A stretch of 13,576 bases of DNA from Ignavibacteriota bacterium (GTDB lineage Bacteria; Bacteroidota; Ignavibacteria; Palsa-1295): contig JANYLL010000356.1 in assembly GCA_025357895.1 (NCBI GenBank), forward strand, positions 1-13,576, written 5' to 3'. The translations under genes and the position numbers were made by a program. Each line of letters opens with the position of its first letter. Positions within the stretch are counted from its first letter, which is position 1. Positions 6,343 through 13,576 of the stretch are shown in pieces. The notes under the pieces are model-generated. The model did not search any database and had not been told where the DNA came from. It was given only the letters and a program-made list of their open reading frames with translations.

Positions 6343-7617
6343 ATGTCAAAATCGCAGGAAAACATCATCTTGACGACGGAGCAAAACGATCCGGAAACCG
6401 TTGCTGCTCTTATAAAACATGGGTCGCGCTTCGATGGCATTGCTGTTGGTCTTGGAGGGCTTGCACTAATTGCTCTGGTGGCATTCATTATTACCAATAC
6501 CTGGCCTTTTATCGCCGCAGCCGCACTTTTCCTTCTCCTGTTTCCTTTTCGTGAGTATCGCGCAGCGCGAACAATGATGTTTACTGCAGGGATACTCATG
6601 GGTTTATGGCTTTTCGTCACACTGGCAAGCCTACTTTTTCCCTTTATCATCGGACTTCTGATTGCGTATCTTTTCAATCCGCTCGTAATTTGGATTGATA
6701 AAAAATGGAAAATATCACGCGGTTGGAGTTCTCTTATCATTGTTTTTCTTTTATGCGGAGTTGTCGTCTTACTCGGCTTAATTCTTATTCCAAGGATCTT
6801 CGGACAAATACAAGCATTGATTACAACTATTACCACATATTTTCAGGGTTCGACATTGACTCTCGATGAAGAAGGTATACGAAAATTTTTTCTTACACTG
6901 GGATTGCCCCAAAAATATGTTGAGCAATACGTAACGGGCGGGATCATTCCACAGATCAGAACTCTTTACACACAACTTCCTGAAGTCTTGGTTGCTATTC
7001 TTTCGGCAATTCCGGGATATGCTGCAAGAATACTTGATCTTATTATCATACCTGTTGCAGCAGTCTATTTTCTTAAAGACTGGGTTATAATGATCGAAAG
7101 TATTCAGTCACTTATTCCACAGCGGCATCGACCGGCATTTATTACGACATTTCGGAATATTGATAAAGTCCTCTATGGTTATATGCGCGGACAATCCACC
7201 GTTGCCATAATAATCGGTACACTTGGGGCAATTATATTTACGATCATTGGAGTTCCATATGCCGCACTCTTAGGCGTTGTTATCGCATTCTTAGATCTTA
7301 TTCCTTTTATCGGGCTTATCATGAGCATCGTTGTCGTCGAAGCCGTGATTATGATAACGATGCCAATCACTTTAGGTGCAATCGTTAGCGGATTTCTTGT
7401 TATTGGAGGATTACATACCTTCGAAAATTATTACCTTGGTCCAAAAATTGTTGGTAAAGGCGTTGGCATCCCTCCTCTGCTAATTATAATTTCGATCTTT
7501 GTCTTCGGATACTTCATGGGATTTTTGGGAATGCTCATCGCCGTTCCGCTTACAGGGATCATACTACTATTTGTTCGCGAGTATCGTCAAGCTCTCGTCG
7601 AACATCCATTATTATAA
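6343..7617 (+). CDS. AI-2E family transporter (PerM/UPF0118) with N-terminal extension
   Basis: The protein has 424 residues from ATG 6343. An in-frame TTG at 6322 would add 7 residues but overlaps the candidate promoter box. Family features are the entry helix with PFIIGLLIAYLFNPLVIWID (100-119), a second helix (129-150), an amphipathic soluble-looking insert (about 150-220), and then a cluster of membrane helices. That cluster carries FLDLIPFIG (316-324), the ENYYLGPKIVGKGVGIPPLL block (361-380) and a final helix with MLIAVPLTG (397-405). Family members export small molecules such as autoinducer-2 (TqsA), or act as Na+/H+ antiporters; the substrate here is unknown. An unusual feature is that about 75 residues, including two extra hydrophobic segments (32-51 and 53-68), precede the usual first helix. 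The gene diverges from the SDR operon; rsmI starts 10 bp after it, so the two are probably co-transcribed. Confidence 0.9.
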   Translation: MSKSQENIILTTEQNDPETVAALIKHGSRFDGIAVGLGGLALIALVAFIITNTWPFIAAAALFLLLFPFREYRAARTMMFTAGILMGLWLFVTLASLLFPFIIGLLIAYLFNPLVIWIDKKWKISRGWSSLIIVFLLCGVVVLLGLILIPRIFGQIQALITTITTYFQGSTLTLDEEGIRKFFLTLGLPQKYVEQYVTGGIIPQIRTLYTQLPEVLVAILSAIPGYAARILDLIIIPVAAVYFLKDWVIMIESIQSLIPQRHRPAFITTFRNIDKVLYGYMRGQSTVAIIIGTLGAIIFTIIGVPYAALLGVVIAFLDLIPFIGLIMSIVVVEAVIMITMPITLGAIVSGFLVIGGLHTFENYYLGPKIVGKGVGIPPLLIIISIFVFGYFMGFLGMLIAVPLTGIILLFVREYRQALVEHPLL

Positions 7618-7627
7618 TTTGTGAGGA

Positions 7628-8320
7628 ATGCTCTATATCGTCTCGACTCCTATTGGAAATCCTTCGGATATTTCCTTTCGCGCAACAGAAGCGATCAAAA
7701 ATTGCGATATCCTTCTCTGCGAAGAAGCAAAACCTGCAAGAAGATTTCTTGCCGGGTTACAAATTCAAAAAGAATTTATTCTTTTGAATGAGCATACGAC
7801 GAAAGATGCAACTGCCGAAGCGCTTATCCTCTTAGAAGATGGCAAAACACTTGCTCTTATATCCGATGACGGTACCCCACTTCTTGCTGACCCGGGAAGC
7901 GAATTGGTGAGGGAATGTATTTACCGGAAAATAAAAATTATTCCTGTTCCGGGCGCATCAAGTATTCTTGCCGCTCTTGTTGCAAGCGGGTTCTCACTTT
8001 TGTCTTTTACATTCGTCGGATTTCTTCCTCGCGATAAAACCGAACGCAAAAAAGCAGCATCGGAATATAAAAATAGAAAGGAGACGTTGATTTTTCTTGA
8101 GGCTCCTTATCGGCTTAATCAACTTCTGCAGGACTTATGTGACGGCATAGGACGAGACAGCAATGCAGTGGTTTGCATTGATCTGACGATGCCTTCAGAG
8201 AAATTCGAAAGAGGAACACTTGGCTCGCTCGTAAAATATTTTACAGAGCATCCCTTCAAAGGGGAGTTTGTAGTCGTTATTGAAGGAGCAAGGGAAAAAT
8301 TTTTACCCCGCCGGCAATGA
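7628..8320 (+). CDS. rsmI: RsmI-family SAM-dependent methyltransferase, short and divergent
   Basis: This is a 230-residue tetrapyrrole-methylase-fold protein. RsmI 2'-O-methylates C1402 of 16S rRNA using SAM. Matching blocks are LYIVSTPIGNPSDISFRA (2-19), ALISDDGTPLLADPG (76-90), VPGASSILAALVASG (107-121), FVGFLPR (129-135), TLIFLEAPYRL (153-163) and KGEFVVVIEG (211-220). Several normally constant positions differ: the usual AEDTR is CEEAK (31-35), SDAGTP is SDDGTP, ESPHR is EAPYR, and the ARELTK region reads CIDLTMPSE (183-191). It is also about 55 residues shorter than E. coli RsmI, stopping after the methylase core without the usual C-terminal domain. It could be the genome's RsmI or a paralogue with another target. 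A GAGG ends only 2 nt before the ATG, too close for a good ribosome site. The gene ends in tandem TGA TGA. Confidence 0.8.
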   Translation: MLYIVSTPIGNPSDISFRATEAIKNCDILLCEEAKPARRFLAGLQIQKEFILLNEHTTKDATAEALILLEDGKTLALISDDGTPLLADPGSELVRECIYRKIKIIPVPGASSILAALVASGFSLLSFTFVGFLPRDKTERKKAASEYKNRKETLIFLEAPYRLNQLLQDLCDGIGRDSNAVVCIDLTMPSEKFERGTLGSLVKYFTEHPFKGEFVVVIEGAREKFLPRRQ

Positions 8321-8363
8321 TGATCGGTAAAACTTTTGCCTTCCTAACAGTTGTTAATATGGC

Positions 8364-11300
8364 GTGAAATCAGCCTTTGTAGTTATTTCCCTGATCTTTT
8401 TTCTCATTGCAGGGATATTTTCCCCTACTCCGTCTTACGGACAAGAACATAGATCTCAGATTCAATTGCATTCTTTGGAAGATTCTCTGATCACCCTGCC
8501 AAATGATTTTATTCTTCCCAGCACACTTAAGCTAACCATTGACTCGCTGATAGTTCTACAGCAAGGAAGAGATTACTCCATCGATTCGAACTTTCATACA
8601 CTTTTACTTTCAACGCAGCTCCGGAAAACTTTTTTTAGTATTCCATCAGGGGAAATTCTGACTGTACCTACTCGGATATTAGAAATAAGATATTCCGTGC
8701 TACCATTAAATCTTCACAGGACATATACGAGATATAGGACAAAAAATGATTCCGCAGAATTAGCCACAAAACAGCGCGGCGATACAACAATAAATTCGCA
8801 GTTGCAACCAAATATTACTCAGGAAAAAGCCATGAACCTGACAAAATCCGGTGGCATAACCCGCGGAATACAAGCAGGCAGTACTCAGGACCTAACATTT
8901 ACTAATAGTTTTAATCTCACCTTCAGCGGCGATCTTGGTGATGAGCTTTCATTCAAAGGTGCCGTAAGTGAAGAATCCACGCCGCTTCAACCGGAAGGAA
9001 ATACTCAAACGCTTCGTGATATTGATCGTATTTACATCGAAATGACTGCCGGAAAAATATTTCAAGCTACACTTGGTGATTATACGCTTGATCTCCATCC
9101 GAGAAAAACAATTTTATATCGTGAAGAGCCGCAACTTGATCCAATATTTAATAATTTTTCACGAAAGGTACTTGGTGCAAAGACGGACTTACAGCTTGGG
9201 CCGACAGAACTTATCCTTAATGCCTCTGCGACGAAGGGAAAATTTTTTACGTATACAATTCAAGGATTAGATGCCGTTCAAGGACCATATCGGCTGCAAG
9301 GTAAGAATGGAGAGCGAGCCATCATTATCATTGCCGGAACAGAACATGTTTACATCGATGGTGTGCAACTTGTTCGGGGTGAATTAAATGATTATGTAAT
9401 TGACTATGGACTTGCAGAAATTATATTCAGTAATAAACGCATTATAACCAGCGCTTCACGCATCACTATTGATTTTGAATATACTGATGAACAATATAGC
9501 AGAACTCTTATTGTGGCTTCGCAGAATTCACGATTCTTCGCTAATAAATTACAATTTACAACAAGTTATATTCGAGAAGGAGATGATCAGAATTCTCCGC
9601 GCAACCTATCCCTGAGTGATTCGGATAGATCAATTCTCACTAATGCCGGAGTTGATCAGCTAAAAGCTCGTAAATCCGGAGTGGTACTTGCCGGGCGAGA
9701 TTCATTGGGAAGATCGCGAGGATATTATTTGCGACTTGATACACTGATCTTGGGAAATCTACTTTCGTTCTACCGTTATGCACCATTTGATACAGTAAAC
9801 GCGATCTATAATATTGCTTTTGGTTATGCTGGAAATACGAAAGGCTCTTATATCAGAAATAGTATAGGTCAATTTTCTTTTGTGGGAACGGGGCTTGGTG
9901 ACTATGATACCATTGTTTATCTTCCACTCCCTCAGCGCAACCAACTTCTTACAAGTCAACTTACTTTTCTTCCCTCCAACTCCCTTGCATTCACCTGCGA
10001 GATCGCACACAGCCAACTTCAGCCGAATCTTTTTGCTCCATTAAATCTGGTTCAAGATAATGCGTATCACCTCTATAGCTCATACGGCGATACTATAGGG
10101 TCTTCAATTATTGGCGCAAATTATTCTGAGAGGTTCAAGGGCGCAAATTTCTCTCTGATAGATAGAGATAGAAAAGTTGAAGAATTGCGTAGTTATGGGA
10201 TTGACGCGCCGATTGAAAATTATAACTTTGCCGTAAGTTCTGAGCGTGAAAGAAAGGCGTCTGCTCAATTCGGCATTTCTCCGGCAAGTCTTGCATTGCA
10301 ATACGGACTCTATAGCCGTGGTATTACTATATATCGTGCCGAAAGATTTTCCGGAGTCTTATCAATTCGTGAAGACTCACTCTTCTCGCCGAATGCCATT
10401 CTATCTGCGTCACATATTGTAACTTCTGATTTATCTATTGGTGTAAAGTCGATTTGGGATTCATATTCTGTCCTCATTAATAAGTCCTATAGAACTTATG
10501 CGACCGATCTGACTCCCAGTTTGCAATTTATTTCTGAAAAACGAGTTACTAATCCTTTTACTACTTTGGATTCTCTTTCACCACTATCTTTTCGATATAA
10601 CCAATTCACTCCATCGCTTAATGTTTTAATTAGTCCAAAAATAAAATTCGGAGCCTCTATTCAATTCCGTTCTGATGATAGTTCTCGCAGCGGATCATTT
10701 ACTCACATCAGCGATGGAACGACATATCAATTTTCTTCGTCGCTTATTAATCTCTCCGGATTTTCTTCGCAGATCGATATTGGCTATCGCAGGAAAGATT
10801 ATAAAGATTCGCTTTCGAAAGTCTTAAATGGCGGGAATGTATCAAGCCTCTTATTACGATTCATTCCTCGGTATCAAAGCACAAATTCAATTGTGAGCTT
10901 CGATGGAATCTACGAAGCATCGGAGCAGCGCGCAGCGCAAATTCAGCGAGTGTTTTTTCCGGTTCAAAAAGGACTTGGCAACTACAAATATTTAGGTGAC
11001 TTGAATGGCAACGGAAAGCAAGACCCGGAAGAATTTGCTTTGGCAACATACGCCGATGAAGGCACATATATCCTCCTCACTATACCGACTGAAGCACTTT
11101 TCCCCGTTACAAATCTTCGCTCATCACTTCATCTTCGGTTAAATCCTTTGCCATATCTTGGCACCGAAACATCCATTCGAATTGAAGAGAATAGCAGCGA
11201 TATTTATTCATCTGATATTTATTTTTTAAAGCTGTCGCATTTTCTTAATGATTCGACAACACTTCGTGGGCTATTCGAAACACAGCAGGATATAAATATT

Positions 11301-11936
11301 TTGGATAATAACACTACACAGTCCTACAGACTGCGATATCAAGAACGAAAAAATGCCGTGCAATATAATACCGGACTTGAGCGCCTCTATTACCGAGAAT
11401 TTTCTTTGCGTGGAAGATTTCGTCCGACGTATGAACTCAGCAACGAAACAAATATCGCACAAATCTTTGATAATGCCGCGACTGATGCGCATTCAACAAC
11501 TCGATCCCATACCACTCAACGAATCGATGCAAACACGGAATGGACGTACGAACCATTCGCTTCATCTTTCGGATTTGGAACGCGGTTTGGATATTCCGTT
11601 GCAAAAGATAATTCATTCACTCCAAATATTAAAGCATCACTTAACAGCCTCTCCTTGAATGCCAGATACAGCATCACTTCTTCTACGCGGCTTCGCACGG
11701 AGATCGGAAGAGATGAACTTGTCGTCCGGAATGCCGTGAATATCATCACTCTTCCCTATTCGATCACCCAAGGTAGATTATCGGGCAGTACATGGCTCTG
11801 GAGCCTATCGCTCGATCTGCAAGTCGCTTCCGGTATAGTGCTTACAGGAGGATATAACGGACGCTCCGAACTTGCAAACGGAATAGATCGTAGTGTCATT
11901 CATAATGCAAGAGCGGAGGTACGGGCTTCGTTTTGA
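8364..11936 (+). CDS. Large outer-membrane beta-barrel protein (Bacteroidota-type, function unknown)
   Basis: The 1190-residue protein starts at GTG 8364; an in-frame stop at 8355-8357 lies just upstream and no in-frame ATG is nearby. Residues 1-26 are a Sec signal peptide with likely cleavage SYG|Q. Then come a domain near 40-115, SGGITRGIQAGSTQDLTFTN (162-181), a QPEGNTQ block (209-215) and a QGPYRLQGKNGE...IIAGTEHVYIDGVQLVRGELNDYVIDY...EIIFSNKRIIT region (306-362). The rest alternates polar and hydrophobic residues and ends RAEVRASF, with the terminal Phe typical of barrel proteins. At 879-891 the sequence DLNGNGKQDPEEF looks like an EF-hand or dockerin-type Ca loop. From memory, this order occurs in large Bacteroidota outer-membrane proteins of unknown role, some regions resembling the type IX secretion protein SprA. 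SprA itself is about twice as long, so I do not call it SprA. It lies between rsmI and an unknown gene. Confidence 0.82.
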   Translation: MKSAFVVISLIFFLIAGIFSPTPSYGQEHRSQIQLHSLEDSLITLPNDFILPSTLKLTIDSLIVLQQGRDYSIDSNFHTLLLSTQLRKTFFSIPSGEILTVPTRILEIRYSVLPLNLHRTYTRYRTKNDSAELATKQRGDTTINSQLQPNITQEKAMNLTKSGGITRGIQAGSTQDLTFTNSFNLTFSGDLGDELSFKGAVSEESTPLQPEGNTQTLRDIDRIYIEMTAGKIFQATLGDYTLDLHPRKTILYREEPQLDPIFNNFSRKVLGAKTDLQLGPTELILNASATKGKFFTYTIQGLDAVQGPYRLQGKNGERAIIIIAGTEHVYIDGVQLVRGELNDYVIDYGLAEIIFSNKRIITSASRITIDFEYTDEQYSRTLIVASQNSRFFANKLQFTTSYIREGDDQNSPRNLSLSDSDRSILTNAGVDQLKARKSGVVLAGRDSLGRSRGYYLRLDTLILGNLLSFYRYAPFDTVNAIYNIAFGYAGNTKGSYIRNSIGQFSFVGTGLGDYDTIVYLPLPQRNQLLTSQLTFLPSNSLAFTCEIAHSQLQPNLFAPLNLVQDNAYHLYSSYGDTIGSSIIGANYSERFKGANFSLIDRDRKVEELRSYGIDAPIENYNFAVSSERERKASAQFGISPASLALQYGLYSRGITIYRAERFSGVLSIREDSLFSPNAILSASHIVTSDLSIGVKSIWDSYSVLINKSYRTYATDLTPSLQFISEKRVTNPFTTLDSLSPLSFRYNQFTPSLNVLISPKIKFGASIQFRSDDSSRSGSFTHISDGTTYQFSSSLINLSGFSSQIDIGYRRKDYKDSLSKVLNGGNVSSLLLRFIPRYQSTNSIVSFDGIYEASEQRAAQIQRVFFPVQKGLGNYKYLGDLNGNGKQDPEEFALATYADEGTYILLTIPTEALFPVTNLRSSLHLRLNPLPYLGTETSIRIEENSSDIYSSDIYFLKLSHFLNDSTTLRGLFETQQDINILDNNTTQSYRLRYQERKNAVQYNTGLERLYYREFSLRGRFRPTYELSNETNIAQIFDNAATDAHSTTRSHTTQRIDANTEWTYEPFASSFGFGTRFGYSVAKDNSFTPNIKASLNSLSLNARYSITSSTRLRTEIGRDELVVRNAVNIITLPYSITQGRLSGSTWLWSLSLDLQVASGIVLTGGYNGRSELANGIDRSVIHNARAEVRASF

Positions 11937-11968
11937 TAGTATCATCGTAAATGTTTCCCCTCTTTTCT

Positions 11969-11982
11969 GCGTTATACAACGC
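11969..11982. other. Perfect short palindrome GCGTT-ATAC-AACGC
   Basis: Two 5-nt arms with a 4-nt loop lie in the 66-bp gap between the outer-membrane gene and the 362-residue gene, 20 bp before the latter's ATG. No T run follows, so it is not an intrinsic terminator. It could be a small operator or an mRNA hairpin, or chance. Confidence 0.3.
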
Positions 11983-12002
11983 TTAGATAGAATGTGTGCA
12001 TA

Positions 12003-13091
12003 ATGGAATCTACAACTACTCATCTCACCAAAACATCTTCTGCTGACTTTGGAAAGGAAAAGGCCGCGAAGGCGATGCGCTGGATCTCAGAATCGGAAGA
12101 TATTTCGAAGACAGAATTTGCTGTTGCCAGAATTTTTGAAACCGGCGTCTTGCAGGAAAATACGAAGGGTTTCCTTCATTTGCTTTTAGAAGAAAGACAT
12201 CCTGAGGAACGCTTTACGCTTGAACTTCCGCCGCCGCAACTGCACACGCTTCTTCATGATGCTTTTACTGATACTTACCGTTATTTGCTCACACCGCAAG
12301 CATTCATTGCTGAATTCTTGAGTTTCGGAAGTGACATTGTCTATATCAGCGAGTCAATGCTTGCACGGCTGAGCTATTTTGTGGATTATCCGTATTTTGC
12401 AGAGATGTTAGATGAATGGTTTGCAATTGAATTGCAGAGCGGCAAAGCCGAGTTAGATAAGAGCATTCTTGCAAAATTCCTAAGCGATGTAGATCGCTCC
12501 ATCATGAAATATTCATCATTGCAAGAGATCGCAGTGTATCTTGCACCGCTTTTTGAATATCATGATTCTAAAATTATCGCTCGAAATAGTGTAGAGTTAA
12601 TACTTTCTGATAAAGGCTTATCCATACCGGCAGATAATGCACAGCAGGAATTTTCATCGGAGGATATTGCATTTGCAATTAAAGAAGCATACCTTGCCTC
12701 AGAAGTAATTGGTCTCGTTGAAGAGCTTGCCCCCATTCGGAAATACGATGAATTTCTGAAAGAGCTTCGCGAGATAGGCGTGGTGCTACCTCCGCCGTCA
12801 TTAGCAAATCCAATTGCAGATAAAGAAAAAAATATTTTCCCTCCGATTCAAATGTTCATCGGTTCTAAACTCCGCAAGAAATGTCTGGAGAAAATTTTTC
12901 GCGACAATAAACATGAATATGACCGCGCGATCGCGATGCTAAATACGATTGAAGATTATTCTCAGGCAGAGTTAAATCTGCGTTCGCTTTTGGATATGCA
13001 TAAGATCCGTCCCGATTCGAAAACTGCGCTCCGCTTGAATGAGGCATTGCGCCTGCGTTTTAATATTACATCACCAATACATTTTTTCTAA
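12003..13091 (+). CDS. Unrecognised 362-residue, mainly helical acidic protein upstream of obgE
   Basis: I do not recognise a family. From ATG 12003 the protein has 362 residues. An in-frame GTG at 11994 would add three, but the ATG is preferred. There is no signal peptide and no clear membrane segment. Composition is rich in Glu, Leu, Ile and Ala, suggesting a soluble alpha-helical protein. A proline-rich ELPPPQLHTLLHD lies near residue 75, VVLPPPSLANP near 260, and the C-terminal 80 residues (EYDRAIAMLNTIEDYSQAEL...) could form TPR-like helical pairs, though no repeat is convincing. The TAA stop overlaps the obgE ATG (TAATG, 13089-13093), implying coupled translation and perhaps related control. 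Codon use looks like that of its neighbours. Confidence that it is a real gene is high, but the function is unknown. Confidence 0.85.
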   Translation: MESTTTHLTKTSSADFGKEKAAKAMRWISESEDISKTEFAVARIFETGVLQENTKGFLHLLLEERHPEERFTLELPPPQLHTLLHDAFTDTYRYLLTPQAFIAEFLSFGSDIVYISESMLARLSYFVDYPYFAEMLDEWFAIELQSGKAELDKSILAKFLSDVDRSIMKYSSLQEIAVYLAPLFEYHDSKIIARNSVELILSDKGLSIPADNAQQEFSSEDIAFAIKEAYLASEVIGLVEELAPIRKYDEFLKELREIGVVLPPPSLANPIADKEKNIFPPIQMFIGSKLRKKCLEKIFRDNKHEYDRAIAMLNTIEDYSQAELNLRSLLDMHKIRPDSKTALRLNEALRLRFNITSPIHFF

Positions 13092-13576
13092 TGCAATTTG
13101 TCGATCAGGCGAAGATCAGTGTAGCTGCCGGTAAAGGCGGCGACGGAGTTATTGCATGGCGTAAAGAAAAATATATTCCGAAAGGCGGTCCCACTGGGGG
13201 CAATGGCGGCGTTGGAGGCTCGGTGGTTTTTCTCGCCGATCCGCAGCTCTCTACACTTTTGGATTTTCGTTATCATCGAAAGTATGAGGCAGATTCAGGA
13301 AATCCGGGTGCTGCAGATAATTGCACAGGCAGAAGCGCTGATGATCTTATTATCAAGGTTCCTGTCGGAACGCTTATTATGAATGAGACGAACCGCGAAA
13401 TTCTTGCCGATCTTGTAACGCCCTACCAGCAGGTTACAATTGCAAAAGGCGGCAGAGGCGGATTAGGAAATAATTTTTTTAAGTCGCCGACCAATCAAGC
13501 ACCGCGCACAAAAACTGACGGCAAACCCGGAGAGCATTTCGATCTTGAACTTGAATTAAAACTTCTTGCTGATGTG
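13091..13576 (+). CDS. obgE: Obg GTPase (ObgE/CgtA), N-terminal Obg domain, cut by window edge
   Basis: From ATG 13091 the frame is open to the right edge, giving 162 residues. It matches the glycine-rich Obg fold: MQFVDQAKISVAAGKGGDG (1-19), WRKEKYIPKGGPTGG (23-37), STLLDFRYHRKYEADSG (54-70), DDLIIKVPVGTLI (84-96), AKGGRGGLGNNFFKSPTNQAPR (118-139) and the ELELKLLADV end of the domain (153-162). The G domain with its P-loop and switch regions lies beyond the window. Obg proteins are essential cytoplasmic GTPases that assist 50S ribosome assembly and respond to (p)ppGpp. The ATG overlaps the stop of the preceding unknown gene. A V-I-A-W replaces the more usual residues just before the R-K-E-K-Y block, within normal variation. 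Confidence 0.97.
   Translation, partial: MQFVDQAKISVAAGKGGDGVIAWRKEKYIPKGGPTGGNGGVGGSVVFLADPQLSTLLDFRYHRKYEADSGNPGAADNCTGRSADDLIIKVPVGTLIMNETNREILADLVTPYQQVTIAKGGRGGLGNNFFKSPTNQAPRTKTDGKPGEHFDLELELKLLADV

Noticed and set aside
6267..6836. Long minus-strand open frame (189 codons) opposite the AI-2E-family gene
   Set aside because: It is antisense to a well-supported membrane protein, has no recognisable domain and an odd basic composition; it is a shadow of that coding sequence.
8331..8338. AACTTTTG as a -7 box for the outer-membrane gene
   Set aside because: It matches 7 of 8 positions, but no TTG lies at a usable distance upstream, and co-transcription with rsmI 43 bp away is simpler.
1..13576. 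CRISPR arrays, tRNA/rRNA genes, insertion sequences, phage or toxin-antitoxin modules
   Set aside because: I saw no regularly spaced repeats, no tRNA-like cloverleaf with CCA-side motifs, no transposase or integrase motifs, and no small paired toxin/antitoxin genes.

Overview
The window (about 42% G+C by eye) looks like a chromosomal segment of a Bacteroidota-type bacterium, possibly of the Chlorobi/Ignavibacteria/Kapabacteria side of that group. Three things suggest this. A 1190-residue outer-membrane beta-barrel protein matches, from memory, a large family seen in Bacteroidota. Shine-Dalgarno sequences are weak or absent before most genes. A box matching the Bacteroidota TAnnTTTG -7 promoter element sits just upstream of one operon. 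Gene content is mostly housekeeping; there is no phage, IS, CRISPR, tRNA or rRNA signal.

Left half, minus strand (6254 down to 1): an apparent operon of six genes. In transcription order they are an SDR oxidoreductase resembling quinoid dihydropteridine reductase, YqeY, a 109-bp gap holding a 56-nt imperfect hairpin repeat, CvpA, MutS2, a biotin carboxylase (AccC type), and the N-terminal 168 residues of a YfhO-like membrane protein running off the left edge. CvpA/MutS2 and MutS2/AccC abut with no spacer (TAA directly followed by ATG). From CvpA to the left edge everything lies in one reading frame broken only by three TAA codons.

Right half, plus strand (6343 to 13576): an AI-2E/PerM-family permease with an extra N-terminal pair of membrane segments, a short divergent RsmI-family methyltransferase, the large outer-membrane protein, an unrecognised 362-residue soluble protein, and the Obg domain of the ribosome-assembly GTPase ObgE, cut by the right edge. 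The unknown gene and obgE overlap in a TAATG junction, so their translation is probably coupled. The two blocks diverge from the 88-bp gap 6255-6342.

No clearly new multi-gene system is visible. The best leads are the hairpin repeat, the chain of zero-gap same-frame genes, the SDR lacking the catalytic serine, the diverged RsmI paralogue, the large outer-membrane protein with its Ca-loop-like motif, and the unknown protein coupled to obgE. All family assignments come from reading motifs by eye, not from searches.
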